A stretch of 64,000 nt of DNA, from NCBI RefSeq assembly GCF_012272855.1, contig NZ_JAAXCQ010000021.1, forward strand, positions 1-64,000, given 5' to 3'. A model generated the notes under the pieces. It saw only the letters and a list, made by a program, of their open reading frames with translations. It made no database searches and had not been told where the DNA came from. Position numbers and translations under genes: made by a program. This stretch comes from Arenibacter sp. 6A1 (GTDB lineage: Bacteria > Bacteroidota > Bacteroidia > Flavobacteriales > Flavobacteriaceae). Of the stretch, positions 17,246 through 26,979 are shown one piece after another (the first letter of the stretch is position 1; each line of letters begins with the position of its first letter).

Positions 17246-18246
17246 ACTTCCGGGTTGATACGTATATTAAACCTTTGTAAAACGGCTGTCATAATGGTGT
17301 TGGCCAAAGCTATTATTTCGGCTCCGCTAGCATTGCCATAATTGACTAAAACCAAGGCTTGGTTTTTATGAATTCCCGCATCGCCAAATCGTTTTCCCTT
17401 AAATCCACACTGCTCTATTAGCCAGCCAGCCGGAATCTTGTATTCGTTTTCCGATACTTTATAAAAAGGCGCCTCGGGCCAATTTATAGTAAATTTATCA
17501 AATTCTTGTTTGTTAATTATCGGATTTTTAAAGAAACTTCCGCTGTTGCCCAGTTCTTTAGGGTCCGGTAACTTGCTTTTTCTTATCGCTACTACCGCAT
17601 TCGATATATCCTTAATACTAGGATTGTCAATATTTTGTTGTTGAAGCTCGGATTCTATAGCACCATAAGCAACGTTTTTTTTATGGTTTCTTTTGGTGAG
17701 TTTAAAGCATACGGAGGTAATCACGAACTTTCCTTTGCCTTCGTTTTTAAAATAAGAATCGCGATACCCAAATTGGCAAGCTTCCCTATCAAAGGTACTC
17801 AATTTTAAGGTGTCTATTTCTAAAGCTTCACAACTTATAAAGGAATCTTTTAGTTCTACCCCATAGGCCCCGATGTTCTGTATGGGCGCAGTTCCGGTAT
17901 TGCCAGGTATCAGGGACAGATTTTCCAAGCCGCCATAATTCTGTTCTAATGTCCAAAGTACCATCTCGTGCCAGTTTTCCCCAGCATTAACTTTTAGGAT
18001 AACGTGGTCGTCATCTTCAGAGATAACCGAAATGCCTTTAATATTGATATACAATACCACGGCATTTATATCTTTGGTAATTAATATGTTGCTGCCTCCA
18101 CCTAGGATAAAAATATCGTCATGCCGATATAATTCCAGGGCTTGTAAGAGTGCTTCCATAGAGGATACCTCAAGGAAGCACTTAGTTTTGACATCGATTC
18201 CAAATGTATTGTACTCTTTTAAGGAAAAGTCTTTTTGAACCATCAT
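17230..18246 (-). CDS. murB: UDP-N-acetylenolpyruvoylglucosamine reductase
   Basis: This FAD enzyme reduces UDP-GlcNAc-enolpyruvate to UDP-MurNAc with NADPH in peptidoglycan synthesis. It has 338 residues, the type I length. The FAD-binding region ILGGGSNILI is at about 46-55, IPGNTGTAPIQNIGAYGVE near 113-131, the FGYRDSYFK motif follows, and the catalytic serine lies in GNSGSFFKNP (about residue 235). A C-terminal AGWLIEQCGFKG completes the family blocks. Its ATG overlaps the stop of the aminotransferase gene by one base (TAATG), so the two are translationally linked. Confidence 0.95.
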   Translation of the reverse strand: MMVQKDFSLKEYNTFGIDVKTKCFLEVSSMEALLQALELYRHDDIFILGGGSNILITKDINAVVLYINIKGISVISEDDDHVILKVNAGENWHEMVLWTLEQNYGGLENLSLIPGNTGTAPIQNIGAYGVELKDSFISCEALEIDTLKLSTFDREACQFGYRDSYFKNEGKGKFVITSVCFKLTKRNHKKNVAYGAIESELQQQNIDNPSIKDISNAVVAIRKSKLPDPKELGNSGSFFKNPIINKQEFDKFTINWPEAPFYKVSENEYKIPAGWLIEQCGFKGKRFGDAGIHKNQALVLVNYGNASGAEIIALANTIMTAVLQRFNIRINPEVNIIK

Positions 18247-19436
18247 TAAGACTTATAGACTTTAAGCGCTTCTTTTAAAATAGAAACGGCCCGTATGAGT
18301 TCTTGTTTTTCCAATACATAGGCAATGCGTATTTGTTTGGTTCCCAATCCTTCCGTAGCGTAAAATCCGGCTGCCGGGGCAACCATTACGGTTTCTCCAT
18401 CTACATTGAAATCTTCTAGTAACCATTGGGCAAAAGTGTCCGAATTGTCTATGGGAAGTTCAGCAATACAATAAAAGGCCCCTTGTGGCGCTGCTACTTT
18501 AATACCTTCTATCTTCTTGAGTTCGGAGATCAAGACATTTCTGCGGGCCACATATTCCTGCTTTACGTCATCAAAATACTGTTGTGGAGTATCCAAAGCC
18601 GCTTCACTGGCAATTTGGGCGTAAGTAGGTGGCGATAGTCTGGCCTGTGCAAATTTTAGGGCCGTTTTAATGAACTCCTTGTTTCTGGAAACCAAATAAC
18701 CTATTCGCGCTCCGCACATGCTATATCTTTTCGATACACTATCTACAATAATAGCATTCTCCTCAAGACCCTCTTCCTGTAAGATAGAATAGTGTTCCTT
18801 CCCGTCATAGGTGAACTCTCTGTATACCTCGTCGGCTATTAAAAACAAATTGTGCTTTTTTACGATCTTGGCCAGCTTTTTTATCTCTTCCCTACTGTAA
18901 AGGTAGCCAGTAGGGTTCCCTGGGTTACATATAAGGATAGCCTTGGTATTTGGCGTAATTAATTTTTCAAATTCCTCAATGGGAGGGAGGGCGAAATTGG
19001 TTTCTATATGCGATACTACCGGTACTACCTTAATGCCTGCGGCTGTGGCAAAACCATTGTAGTTGGCATAAAAAGGTTCCGGAATAATAATCTCGTCTTC
19101 CGCATCGGCTATTGTACCCATGGTAAAAGACAAAGCTTCGGAACCACCTGTGGTAACGATAATATCTTGTGCCGATACATGAATATCGTTCTTGGCGTAA
19201 TATTGCGCTATCTTTTCCCTATAGGTGTCAGAACCTTCTGTGCGGCTATAGGATAAAATATCCATGTCGCAATTCTTAATTGCATCTAGGGCTATTTGCG
19301 GAGTTTTAATGTCGGGCTGTCCAATGTTAAGGTGAATAACCTTAATTCCTCTTTTTTTAGCTTCTTCAGCAAAAGGAACTAATTTTCTAATGGGGGATTC
19401 AGGCATTAATAGCCCTTTACGTGATATTGTAGGCAT
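18246..19436 (-). CDS. PLP-dependent class I aminotransferase
   Basis: The roughly 396-residue fold-type I aminotransferase is close to aspartate/aromatic aminotransferases. The start is set at MPTISRKGLLMPESPIRKL; the frame extends 7 residues upstream without conservation. Visible sites are TTGGSEAL for PLP phosphate binding, NPGNPTGYLYSREE, ADEVYREF with the PLP-ring Asp and Tyr, the Schiff-base Lys near 235 in DSVSKRYSMCGARIGY, and the C-terminal QIRIAYV with the substrate-carboxylate Arg. The exact amino acid substrate cannot be read from the sequence. The linkage to murB is probably operonic rather than functional. Confidence 0.88.
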   Translation of the reverse strand: MPTISRKGLLMPESPIRKLVPFAEEAKKRGIKVIHLNIGQPDIKTPQIALDAIKNCDMDILSYSRTEGSDTYREKIAQYYAKNDIHVSAQDIIVTTGGSEALSFTMGTIADAEDEIIIPEPFYANYNGFATAAGIKVVPVVSHIETNFALPPIEEFEKLITPNTKAILICNPGNPTGYLYSREEIKKLAKIVKKHNLFLIADEVYREFTYDGKEHYSILQEEGLEENAIIVDSVSKRYSMCGARIGYLVSRNKEFIKTALKFAQARLSPPTYAQIASEAALDTPQQYFDDVKQEYVARRNVLISELKKIEGIKVAAPQGAFYCIAELPIDNSDTFAQWLLEDFNVDGETVMVAPAAGFYATEGLGTKQIRIAYVLEKQELIRAVSILKEALKVYKS

Positions 19437-19587
19437 ATGGGTTGGAATTTTTAGCAAAAATGGGAAATCGACATGGACTATCCAATATAACCTCCCTTTT
19501 TGATGTCGTATTTAATGTTAATGTTCGTGCTTTCGCAAAAATTAGTTCGTAAATTTAAGATAATCAGTTGGTAAAAATAAAGCACTC

Positions 19588-20919
19588 ATGAATATTTTAA
19601 GGTATTTAATTTACCTTATATGGTGTCTTCCCATACTACTGCCAGCACAAGAATATAAGTTGCCCCGTGGAGAAAGATATCAGAAGGTTAAATTCAAATT
19701 AGTAAATAACCTCATTGTCCTTCCCGTGGAAGTGAATGGGGCAAAGCTCTCGTTTATTCTTGATTCCGGTGTGTATAAACCTATTCTTTTTAATATATCC
19801 GATAAAGATTCTGTTCAGATTAATAATGTAACCGAAGTGACCATTAGGGGGCTTGGAGATGGAGAACCTATTAGTGCCCTAAAGTCTTCTAATAATGTGT
19901 TTAAAATAGGCAAGAGTGTTAATTATGATCAATTGCTGTATATAGTGATGGATAAGGATATTAATTTCTCGCCTAAACTAGGAATGGCTATTCACGGGAT
20001 TATAGGGTATGATCTTTTTCGGGATTTTGTGGTTAAAATTAATTATGGATCACAAACAATCAAACTATATGATCCGGAAAACTATACCCCTCCCAAAAAA
20101 ACTAAAAGCGAAACTCTGCCCTTGGTGGTAGAAAATAATAAGGCATATATACAGGGTACGGTTTTTCTGAAAGACAACAAACCTATTCCTGTTAAATTAT
20201 TGATAGATACTGGGAGTAGCGATGCTGTTTGGCTTTTCGAAAATAACACTAAAGGTATAGGCCTGCCCGAAAACAGTTATGAAGACTTTTTGGGGCAAGG
20301 GTTAAGTGGAAAAGTCTTCGGAAAAAGAACTAAGATCGAAGGAGTTTCTTTGGGGACATTTCACTTCAAGGATGCCAAAGCGGCTTTTCCTGATATGGAA
20401 TATTATAGTATCCTTGGAGCCATGGGCGATAGGGATGGCAGTTTGGGAGGTGAAATTTTAAAAAGGTTTTCAGTAGTATTCGATTATCACAATCAGCAAA
20501 TATCCCTAAAAAAGAACGGCTATTTTAAAGATCCCTTCCATTTTAACTTAAGTGGGTTGGATATACAACATAACGGTGTTCGCTATATTTCGGAAAGTAT
20601 AACCGATGGCAGAGGGGTGGTTATAAACGATGAAGAGTCTTTTGGGGATGTGCAGATATTGTTCGAAGGTAAAACCAGACTTAGTTTGGTGCCCGAAATT
20701 GTTGTTTCTGGGATAAGGGCCGGTAGTCCTGCCCAAGAAGCAGGGCTGAAGGAAGGAGATATTATCCTTTCGGTCAATGGTAAAAAGATCTATGATTACA
20801 AGCTTCAGGAAATTATAAAAATGCTCAATGATAAGCAAGGGAAACGGGTTAAGGTGCTTATAGAGCGGTACAATAAAGACATGCTCTTTAGTTTTGTTTT
20901 AAAGGATATGTTTAAATAA
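19588..20919 (+). CDS. Secreted retropepsin-like aspartyl protease with PDZ domain
   Basis: The 443-residue exported protein has a signal peptide (hydrophobic LIYLIWCLPILLPA, cleavage near AQ at 20-21). Two aspartyl-protease-like lobes follow. The first carries FILDSGVYKPI (Asp59, with Ser in place of the usual Thr), and the second carries LLIDTGSSDAVWLF (Asp near 207, canonical DTGS). A C-terminal PDZ domain at about 365-443 reads GIRAGSPAQEAGLKEGD then ILSVNGKKI. This tandem-lobe plus PDZ layout is known in Bacteroidota periplasmic proteases. The gene is single, ended by a terminator shared with the convergent DUF1573 gene. Substrates are unknown. Confidence 0.88.
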   Translation: MNILRYLIYLIWCLPILLPAQEYKLPRGERYQKVKFKLVNNLIVLPVEVNGAKLSFILDSGVYKPILFNISDKDSVQINNVTEVTIRGLGDGEPISALKSSNNVFKIGKSVNYDQLLYIVMDKDINFSPKLGMAIHGIIGYDLFRDFVVKINYGSQTIKLYDPENYTPPKKTKSETLPLVVENNKAYIQGTVFLKDNKPIPVKLLIDTGSSDAVWLFENNTKGIGLPENSYEDFLGQGLSGKVFGKRTKIEGVSLGTFHFKDAKAAFPDMEYYSILGAMGDRDGSLGGEILKRFSVVFDYHNQQISLKKNGYFKDPFHFNLSGLDIQHNGVRYISESITDGRGVVINDEESFGDVQILFEGKTRLSLVPEIVVSGIRAGSPAQEAGLKEGDIILSVNGKKIYDYKLQEIIKMLNDKQGKRVKVLIERYNKDMLFSFVLKDMFK

Positions 20920-20968
20920 AAAAAAGCCCGTTTTAACTGTTATGATAGCAGTAAAAACGGGCTTTTAA
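20920..20968. terminator. Bidirectional terminator, aspartyl protease / DUF1573
   Basis: The stem AAAAGCCCGTTTT / AAAAACGGGCTTTT sits between convergent genes, with A- and T-runs on both sides. The inner ACTGTTATGATAGCAGT forms an extension of the stem. Confidence 0.88.
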
Positions 20969-20981
20969 AATAGGTTTTGGA

Positions 20982-21368
20982 TTATTTGCCGCTAGGCTCC
21001 TTAATGTCTCCTTTTATTTTTAATACAATTGTTGGTGTATCCGCATTAGAAATAACCGTAATGGCTTTTCTGATAGGGCCTACCCTGTTAGTATCGTATT
21101 TCACTTGAATCTCACCTTTTTTGCCAGGTAATATTGGAGCTTCGGGTTTTTTAGGGATGGTACATCCGCAGCTAGAACTTACTTTACTTATGATTAAAGG
21201 AGCGTTTCCTGTATTTGTAAATTCAAACACCCGAACACCATCACTTCCTTTAGCAATCTCACCGTAATCAACGGTTTCAGTCTTAAATTTAATTTTAGCG
21301 CCATTTTCTTGGGCGGTAAGGCCAAATCCTAATAGCCCAATAAATAAAACTAGTACTATTTTCTTCAT
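20982..21368 (-). CDS. Secreted DUF1573 protein
   Basis: The 128-residue protein has a signal peptide (KKIVLVLFIGLLGFGLTAQE, cleavage near residue 19) and a single DUF1573 immunoglobulin-like fold. The domain shows DYGEIAKGSDGVRVFEFTN, then IISKVSSSCGCTIPKKPEAP with the signature SCGCT cysteines, and ILPGKKGEIQVKYD. DUF1573 proteins are widespread in Bacteroidota and resemble ASPM/HYDIN-type beta domains; their function is unknown. It is transcribed alone from a consensus promoter back-to-back with that of valS. Confidence 0.88.
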   Translation of the reverse strand: MKKIVLVLFIGLLGFGLTAQENGAKIKFKTETVDYGEIAKGSDGVRVFEFTNTGNAPLIISKVSSSCGCTIPKKPEAPILPGKKGEIQVKYDTNRVGPIRKAITVISNADTPTIVLKIKGDIKEPSGK

Positions 21369-21391
21369 TATTTTTAGTTTTGGGTGAATTT

Positions 21392-21422
21392 CAAAAGTAA
21401 ATGTTTTTAATGAACCCTCAAA
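21392..21422 (-). promoter_or_regulatory. Consensus promoter of the DUF1573 gene
   Basis: Read on the minus strand, TTTG (21422-21419) is followed by 19 bases and TACTTTTG (21399-21392), a full Bacteroidota sigma-A consensus, 24 bases before the ATG. Confidence 0.65.
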
Positions 21423-21427
21423 ATCCT

Positions 21428-21457
21428 TTTGTTATGTTATAACGTTACTTATTTTTG
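21428..21457 (+). promoter_or_regulatory. valS promoter
   Basis: TTTG (21428-21431), 18 bases, then TATTTTTG (21450-21457). It predicts a leader of about 105 bases before valS. It lies back-to-back with the DUF1573 promoter. Confidence 0.5.
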
Positions 21458-21568
21458 TTTCGTATTTCTAATTGGACAAAAACCATACGGATTACCTCGA
21501 GTTTAACTTTTATATTGCAATCATTTTAGTAATCGCCCTGTTAGGGTAAACAAAAACTGTTCCAAACA

Positions 21569-24205
21569 ATGGAAATTCCTTCAAAATACGAACCTCAAAA
21601 AGTTGAGTCCCAATGGTATGACTATTGGATCAAGCATAATTATTTTCATTCTACCCCAGATGAAAGGGAGCCTTATACCATCGTAATTCCGCCTCCAAAT
21701 GTTACTGGAGTCCTTCATATGGGACATATGCTGAACAATACCATACAGGATGTTTTAATCCGTAGGGCGCGTTTGATGGGTAAAAATGCCTGCTGGGTAC
21801 CCGGTACCGACCATGCTTCTATAGCCACTGAAGCCAAGGTTGTAGCAAAACTTAAAGAACAGGGAATTAATAAAGCAGATATTTCTAGGGAAGAGTTTCT
21901 AGGACATGCTTGGGATTGGACCCATGAATACGGTGGCGTTATTTTGGAACAATTAAAAAAACTTGGCTGTTCTTGCGATTGGGATAGAACAACCTTTACC
22001 ATGGATGACAATATGTCGGCTTCCGTGATAAAAGTTTTTGTCGATTTGTTTAATAAAGGCCAGATATATAGAGGGTACCGAATGGTAAACTGGGATCCAG
22101 AAGCCAAAACGACCTTGTCAGACGAAGAGGTGATCTATGAAGAAAGACAAGGGTTGCTTTATTATCTGTCGTATAAAATAGAAGGCTCTGATGAGACGGT
22201 AACCATCGCAACCACCAGGCCTGAAACCATTTTGGGGGATACTGCTATATGTATAAACCCAAATGATGAAAGATATGCCCATTTACGAGGCAAAAAGGCT
22301 ATTGTTCCTATTTGTAACAGGGTTATTCCGATTATCGAGGACGAATATGTAGATGTTGAGTTCGGAACCGGTTGTTTAAAAGTAACCCCCGCGCATGATA
22401 TAAACGATAAAGCCCTAGGAGATAAACATCAATTAGAGACTGTTGATATCTTTAACGACGATGCAACCCTAAATAGTTTTGGTCTGCATTACGAAGGACA
22501 GGACCGTTTTGTGGTTCGTAAGGCTATCAGTAAGGAACTGGAAGAAAAAGGCTTTTTAGTAAAAACAGAACAACACCTTAATAAAGTAGGGACTTCGGAA
22601 AGAACTAAGGCCGTCATTGAGCCAAGACTGTCCGATCAGTGGTTCTTAAAAATGGAAGAATTGGCAAAACCTGCCATTAAAGCTGTTTTGGAAGATGGAG
22701 ATGTAAAGTTGTTTCCTAAGAAGTTCGAAAATACCTACCGTCACTGGATGGAAAATATCCGTGATTGGAACATTTCGCGCCAATTGTGGTGGGGGCAACA
22801 AATACCTGCCTATTATTTTGGCGATGGTCAAGAAGATTTCGTGGTGGCAGCATCCAAAGAAGAAGCCTTGGAGCTGGCCAGAAAGAAATCTGGAAATCCG
22901 ACTTTGGCCGCAGATGAATTACGACAAGATGAAGATGCCTTGGATACCTGGTTTTCCTCTTGGTTATGGCCAATAAGTGTATTTAACGGTATCATGGAGC
23001 CCAATAACAAAGAAATAGAATATTATTATCCTACCAATGATTTGGTGACAGGACCCGATATTTTGTTTTTCTGGGTGGCTAGGATGATTGTTTCTGGCTA
23101 TGAATATCGCGATGAAAAACCTTTTGAAAATGTTTACCTAACCGGATTGGTGCGCGATAAGCAAAGGAGAAAAATGTCTAAATCCCTAGGGAATTCTCCG
23201 GATGCCTTAAAATTAATTGAAGATTATGGTGCCGATGGGGTGCGTGTGGGACTACTATTGAGCTCCGCAGCAGGAAACGATCTAATGTTCGATGAAGCCC
23301 TTTGTCAACAAGGGAAGAATTTTGCCAATAAAATATGGAACGGTTTCCGACTCCTAAAAGGATGGGAAGTAGCCGACCTACCGCAACCTGAAGCTTCGAA
23401 ACTAGGGATAGAATGGTACCAAGCAAAGTTTAATAAGACCTTGGTTGAAATTGAAGATCACTTTAGTAAGTACAGAATTTCTGATGCTCTTATGGCGATC
23501 TACAAATTGGTCTGGGACGATTATAGTTCTTGGTTGTTAGAAATTATTAAACCAGCTTATCAGCAGCCTATAGATAAGACTACTTTTGATGCCGTTATTG
23601 AAATCTTTGAAGGTAATTTAAAACTATTGCACCCGTTTATGCCTTTCTTAACGGAAGAGGTATGGCAACATATAGCTGAGCGTAGCCCTGAAGAGGCATT
23701 GGTAGTGGCAAAATGGCCAGCCCCAGAAGCGGTTAACGAACAGCTTATAGCCGAATTTGAGCATTCAGCAGAGGTTATTTCAGGGATCAGAACCATTAGA
23801 AAGGAAAAGAATATCCCAATGAAAGAGTCGCTAGAACTTTCTGTGTTAAACGAGGGAGACTTAACTAATCGATGGGATGTGGTGATCGCAAAATTGACCA
23901 ATGTTTCTGAAATTACCTATGTTTCCGAAGCAGTAGATGGCGCCCTGTCTTTTAGGGCAAAATCTAATGAGTATTTTATTCCTATGGTCGGAGCTATTGA
24001 TGTAGAGGCCGAAATAGAAAAGATAAAAGAGGAATTAAAATATACCAAAGGCTTTTTAATGTCCGTACAAAAGAAGCTGTCTAACGAGCGTTTTGTGAGT
24101 AATGCCCCAGAGCAGGTCATCACCATAGAACGTCAGAAAGAAGCCGATGCCTTGGCTAAAATAGAAACTTTGGAAAAGAGTTTGGCAAGTTTAGAGCAAG
24201 CATAG
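21569..24205 (+). CDS. valS: Valyl-tRNA synthetase
   Basis: This class Ia synthetase charges tRNA-Val and edits misactivated threonine. It has 878 residues, the normal bacterial length. The HIGH-type motif is seen as [17 protein letters not shown] near residue 40-56 and the KMSKS loop as [13 protein letters not shown] near 533. The editing domain ([30 protein letters not shown]) lies between them. An anticodon-binding helical domain and a C-terminal coiled coil ([31 protein letters not shown]) complete it. It is monocistronic, with a long leader from an upstream promoter. Confidence 0.97.
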   Translation: MEIPSKYEPQKVESQWYDYWIKHNYFHSTPDEREPYTIVIPPPNVTGVLHMGHMLNNTIQDVLIRRARLMGKNACWVPGTDHASIATEAKVVAKLKEQGINKADISREEFLGHAWDWTHEYGGVILEQLKKLGCSCDWDRTTFTMDDNMSASVIKVFVDLFNKGQIYRGYRMVNWDPEAKTTLSDEEVIYEERQGLLYYLSYKIEGSDETVTIATTRPETILGDTAICINPNDERYAHLRGKKAIVPICNRVIPIIEDEYVDVEFGTGCLKVTPAHDINDKALGDKHQLETVDIFNDDATLNSFGLHYEGQDRFVVRKAISKELEEKGFLVKTEQHLNKVGTSERTKAVIEPRLSDQWFLKMEELAKPAIKAVLEDGDVKLFPKKFENTYRHWMENIRDWNISRQLWWGQQIPAYYFGDGQEDFVVAASKEEALELARKKSGNPTLAADELRQDEDALDTWFSSWLWPISVFNGIMEPNNKEIEYYYPTNDLVTGPDILFFWVARMIVSGYEYRDEKPFENVYLTGLVRDKQRRKMSKSLGNSPDALKLIEDYGADGVRVGLLLSSAAGNDLMFDEALCQQGKNFANKIWNGFRLLKGWEVADLPQPEASKLGIEWYQAKFNKTLVEIEDHFSKYRISDALMAIYKLVWDDYSSWLLEIIKPAYQQPIDKTTFDAVIEIFEGNLKLLHPFMPFLTEEVWQHIAERSPEEALVVAKWPAPEAVNEQLIAEFEHSAEVISGIRTIRKEKNIPMKESLELSVLNEGDLTNRWDVVIAKLTNVSEITYVSEAVDGALSFRAKSNEYFIPMVGAIDVEAEIEKIKEELKYTKGFLMSVQKKLSNERFVSNAPEQVITIERQKEADALAKIETLEKSLASLEQA

Positions 24206-24313
24206 CCTATAAAAGGAAGTCGCTGAAAAGTACATTGAAGCAGGCTTCCTTCCTTTATATAAAAACCGAGGCCCCGAATGAAGAACTATTGTTAAGGGGA
24301 CTAACAAATTTTT

Positions 24314-24354
24314 AAGCCTAGTTGCGAATTTTAAAAGCAACTAGGCTTATATTT
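24314..24354 (+). terminator. Terminator between valS and the DUF2130 gene
   Basis: A perfect 12-bp stem AAGCCTAGTTGC / GCAACTAGGCTT has an 11-base loop, followed by the T-rich ATATTTAT. It is about 110 bases past the valS stop and 30 bases before the DUF2130 start. Confidence 0.65.
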
Positions 24355-24384
24355 ATCTAGTAATCCTGAAATAAAAACTACCCT

Positions 24385-25623
24385 ATGATTGATAAAATAA
24401 AATGTCCTAATTGCGGTCACAACTTCGATGTAGAAGAGGCCCTATCTGGGAAATTAGAGGCTCATTTTAAAGCCGAATTCGAGAAGAAAGTAGCAGAACA
24501 AGCAAAGAAATTTAATGCAGAACGGTTGTCCCTAGAAAAGGAGATCGAGGAATTTCAGCGTAAAAAGGAGAAGGAAAATGAATTGTTCAAGGAAAAACTA
24601 GCACAAAGACTCAGTCAGGAAACCGAAAAAATACAACTTCAGACCAAGGAGAGTTTTGAGCTCGAGCTGAAGGCGCTTCAGGAAGAAAATGAAAAGAAGA
24701 AAGCGGAAAATAGATTGCTGAAAACGCAGGAGTTAGATCTCCTAAAACGTGAAAATCAATTAAAAGAACAGGCCGAGGAATTACAGCTCAGCATGCAAAA
24801 ACAACTTTTAGAAAGACAAAAAGAGATAGAGGAGAAGGCTAGAGCCAAGGAACGGGAGTCTATGACCTTAAAGGAAAAAGAATACCAAAAACAATTGGAT
24901 GATCAGAAAAAACTGATCGATGAAATGAAACGAAAGGCCGAACAAGGGTCCATGCAAATGCAAGGAGAAATTCAGGAATTGGCCCTAGAAGAGCTATTGC
25001 GTACAACCTATCCGTTCGATGAGATCGATGAGGTAGCTAAGGGGGTGCGCGGTGCCGATTGCATTCAAACGGTGGTGAATGCCTTACAGCAATCTTGTGG
25101 TACCATCGTATATGAAAGTAAAAGGACCAAAAACTTCTCTAACGATTGGATCGATAAGCTCAAGCAAGATCAAATAACATGCAAGGCCGATATAGCGGTA
25201 ATTGTTACCGAAACCTTTCCCAACGGCATGGATCGTTTTGGGGAGAAAAATGGCGTGTGGATCTGTGGCTTCCACGAAGTAAAGAGTGTTTCCTTTGTGT
25301 TGCGGGAAATGTTGGTGAAAACCCAGTCGGTAAAATCATCCGACGAGAATAAAGGCGATAAAATGGAATTGCTTTATACCTATTTGACCAGCAATGAATT
25401 TGTTCAAAATATTAAAAGAATTGTAGAGAATTACGACGGTATGATCAACCAGTTGAATTCTGAAAAAAAGGCGATGCACAAAATTTGGGCTTCTCGGGAA
25501 AAGCAGATATGGGTAGTTCAGGAAAATATATCAGCCCTCTTTGGTTCTATAAAGGGTATTGCCGGTAAAGAACTGGCCACTGCTTCGGTCTTGGAATTGC
25601 CAGACACATCCATTGAGGAATAG
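24385..25623 (+). CDS. DUF2130 protein: zinc finger, coiled coil, nuclease-like core
   Basis: The 412-residue protein begins with a short zinc-knuckle (CPNCGHNFDV, residues 7-16). A long charged coiled coil (about 25-195) follows, then the DUF2130 core (about 200-390). The core contains a GADCIQTV strand, then IVYESKRTKNFSNDWIDKL near 240-258 and CKADIAVIVTE. The acidic residue and E-x-K order (GAD ... ESK) resembles the PD-(D/E)XK restriction-endonuclease fold, so a nucleic-acid-processing role is inferred; the true function is undescribed. It stands alone between terminator-like hairpins, and no partner gene suggests a defence system. Confidence 0.8.
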   Translation: MIDKIKCPNCGHNFDVEEALSGKLEAHFKAEFEKKVAEQAKKFNAERLSLEKEIEEFQRKKEKENELFKEKLAQRLSQETEKIQLQTKESFELELKALQEENEKKKAENRLLKTQELDLLKRENQLKEQAEELQLSMQKQLLERQKEIEEKARAKERESMTLKEKEYQKQLDDQKKLIDEMKRKAEQGSMQMQGEIQELALEELLRTTYPFDEIDEVAKGVRGADCIQTVVNALQQSCGTIVYESKRTKNFSNDWIDKLKQDQITCKADIAVIVTETFPNGMDRFGEKNGVWICGFHEVKSVSFVLREMLVKTQSVKSSDENKGDKMELLYTYLTSNEFVQNIKRIVENYDGMINQLNSEKKAMHKIWASREKQIWVVQENISALFGSIKGIAGKELATASVLELPDTSIEE

Positions 25624-25754
25624 GGACTGACAGCTTTCCTAATCAAAACCCAGCACACTGCAAGTACCTTTTAGTAGGACTTGCCAAATTATAAGGGAGA
25701 AGCGTTTTGATCCCCCAATAATAGGTACTTGTAGTGGAGCTTTGGTATAATGTG

Positions 25755-26099
25755 TTATTTAGAGCTCAGGGCTTCTTTTTCAAACGAAATGCCATCCCAA
25801 CCAGTCGCCATAAAATTGCGGATATTCTGGTGGTCGGTACCCGTTGGGTTTTTTAAGACATCATTTCTGTAATAAGAACCAAAACAAGCCAAGGTCTCCT
25901 CTTTGCTTAATTTATGATGCGCCCCAAAAGAAAATATCTTACAAGAACCAGAATTTTGGCCGGCTTCGTTCACTAAGGTGCCATTGGTAAACGAGGTAGG
26001 TTTAAAATTAAAATACTTCTCAATTACTTCTAAAGTGTCGCCAAAAACGATCTCTTCCGGATTCGTTTTTAGTTTGGTAATAAATTCATGAACCGTCAT
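25755..26099 (-). CDS. HopJ type III effector-like family protein
   Basis: The 114-residue soluble protein matches the HopJ family (PF08888): the N-terminal FITKLKTNPEEIVFGDTLEVIEKYF, the YFNFKPTSFTNGTLVNEAGQNSGSCKI segment spanning the middle, and LACFGSYYRNDVLKNPTGTDHQNIRNF. Despite the name, the family is widespread in free-living Gammaproteobacteria and Bacteroidota without type III secretion, so a virulence role should not be assumed. There is no signal peptide. It is convergent with the DUF2130 gene and divergent from the secreted unknown at 26224. Confidence 0.87.
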   Translation of the reverse strand: MTVHEFITKLKTNPEEIVFGDTLEVIEKYFNFKPTSFTNGTLVNEAGQNSGSCKIFSFGAHHKLSKEETLACFGSYYRNDVLKNPTGTDHQNIRNFMATGWDGISFEKEALSSK

Positions 26100-26223
26100 G
26101 GCTTAGTGGATTAAAATTTAACCGTTAAAATTAAGATATCCCGAACAATTTTAGCCTTAGTTCGAGAATTATTTATGCCCTTTATTCCGCTAGTTTTTCT
26201 ATCTTTAAGAAAAACAGATATCT

Positions 26224-26817
26224 ATGAAAGCTTTATTGTTCGGTTGCTTGTTTTGTGTACTGATGCCTCTTATGGCTCAAGAAGTAAAAGTGGAAATTCT
26301 TCCTGCAGAAATTCAAATAAAAACCGCTGTATTGCCAGCGCCTGATGCCGATAAGGATGGGGCTATGGTGTATGGTTATAATGCCGCCGGAACCTTGGTG
26401 GTACTTCGTAAAGGAACCAATAACTTGGTTTGTATTGCCGACAACCCAAAAAAGGATGGTATAAACGTGGCGTGTTATTCCAAAAAATTAGAGCCCTTTA
26501 TGGCCCGTGGGCGCGAATTGAACCTTCAGGGGAAATCTTCCGAAGAAAGGGAGGCGATTCGGGAAAAGGAAGTGGCTCAGGGCAGCTTAAAAATGCCAGA
26601 TGTTCCCAGTATGTTGTATGTGTATTACGGTAAATCGGAAGATTATGATAAAACAACCGGACACCTCAATAATGGCAATTTTAGATATGTAATATACACT
26701 CCTTTTGCAACAACGGAGTCTACTGGCTTGCCTGCCAAACCCCATGCCCCAGGAATGCCATGGTTGATGGATCCAGGAACCTATAGGGCCCATATCATGG
26801 TGGGGCCTTTTCATTGA
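26224..26817 (+). CDS. Secreted protein of unknown function
   Basis: The 197-residue protein has a clear signal peptide (KALLFGCLFCVLMPLMAQE, cleavage near residue 19). The mature part contains VYGYNAAGTLVVLRKGTNNLVCIADNP, a central basic/acidic helix (ARGRELNLQGKSSEEREAIREKE split by turns) and a C-terminal PGMPWLMDPGTYRAHIMVGP. Similar proteins occur scattered in Bacteroidota, but I do not recognise a characterised domain. It is a free-standing gene followed after 160 bases by the SDR gene, which has its own promoter box. Confidence 0.75.
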   Translation: MKALLFGCLFCVLMPLMAQEVKVEILPAEIQIKTAVLPAPDADKDGAMVYGYNAAGTLVVLRKGTNNLVCIADNPKKDGINVACYSKKLEPFMARGRELNLQGKSSEEREAIREKEVAQGSLKMPDVPSMLYVYYGKSEDYDKTTGHLNNGNFRYVIYTPFATTESTGLPAKPHAPGMPWLMDPGTYRAHIMVGPFH

Positions 26818-26938
26818 TTTTAGATCGGCGCTTGCCGAGCTAATGTAGGGACTTGGCCATATAGCCATGCCTACAAGGCTATTGGTTGCTCTGCTGAGAG
26901 CTTTAAAAGACACTGGTAAATCCAAGCAATATTAAACG

Positions 26939-26946
26939 TACCTTTG
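26939..26946 (+). promoter_or_regulatory. -7 box of the zinc-ribbon SDR gene
   Basis: TACCTTTG matches TAnnTTTG and lies 34 bases before the chosen ATG at 26980. It overlaps an in-frame TTG at 26944, which argues against that TTG as the start. Confidence 0.45.
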
Positions 26947-26979
26947 CCGGGTTTTAAATTTACAGATAATCATAGGAAT

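Noticed and set aside
24212-24256. AAAGGAAG / CTTCCTTT stem after valS
   Set aside because: The loop is 29 bases and there is no T-run; the stem at 24314-24354 is the better terminator.
25661-25731. CAAGTACCT ... AGGTACTTG inverted repeat, 53 bases apart
   Set aside because: The long unpaired interval and lack of conserved features give no support for a functional structure.
26944-26979. TTG start of the SDR gene
   Set aside because: The TTG is inside the -7 box TACCTTTG; the ATG at 26980 is the likelier start.
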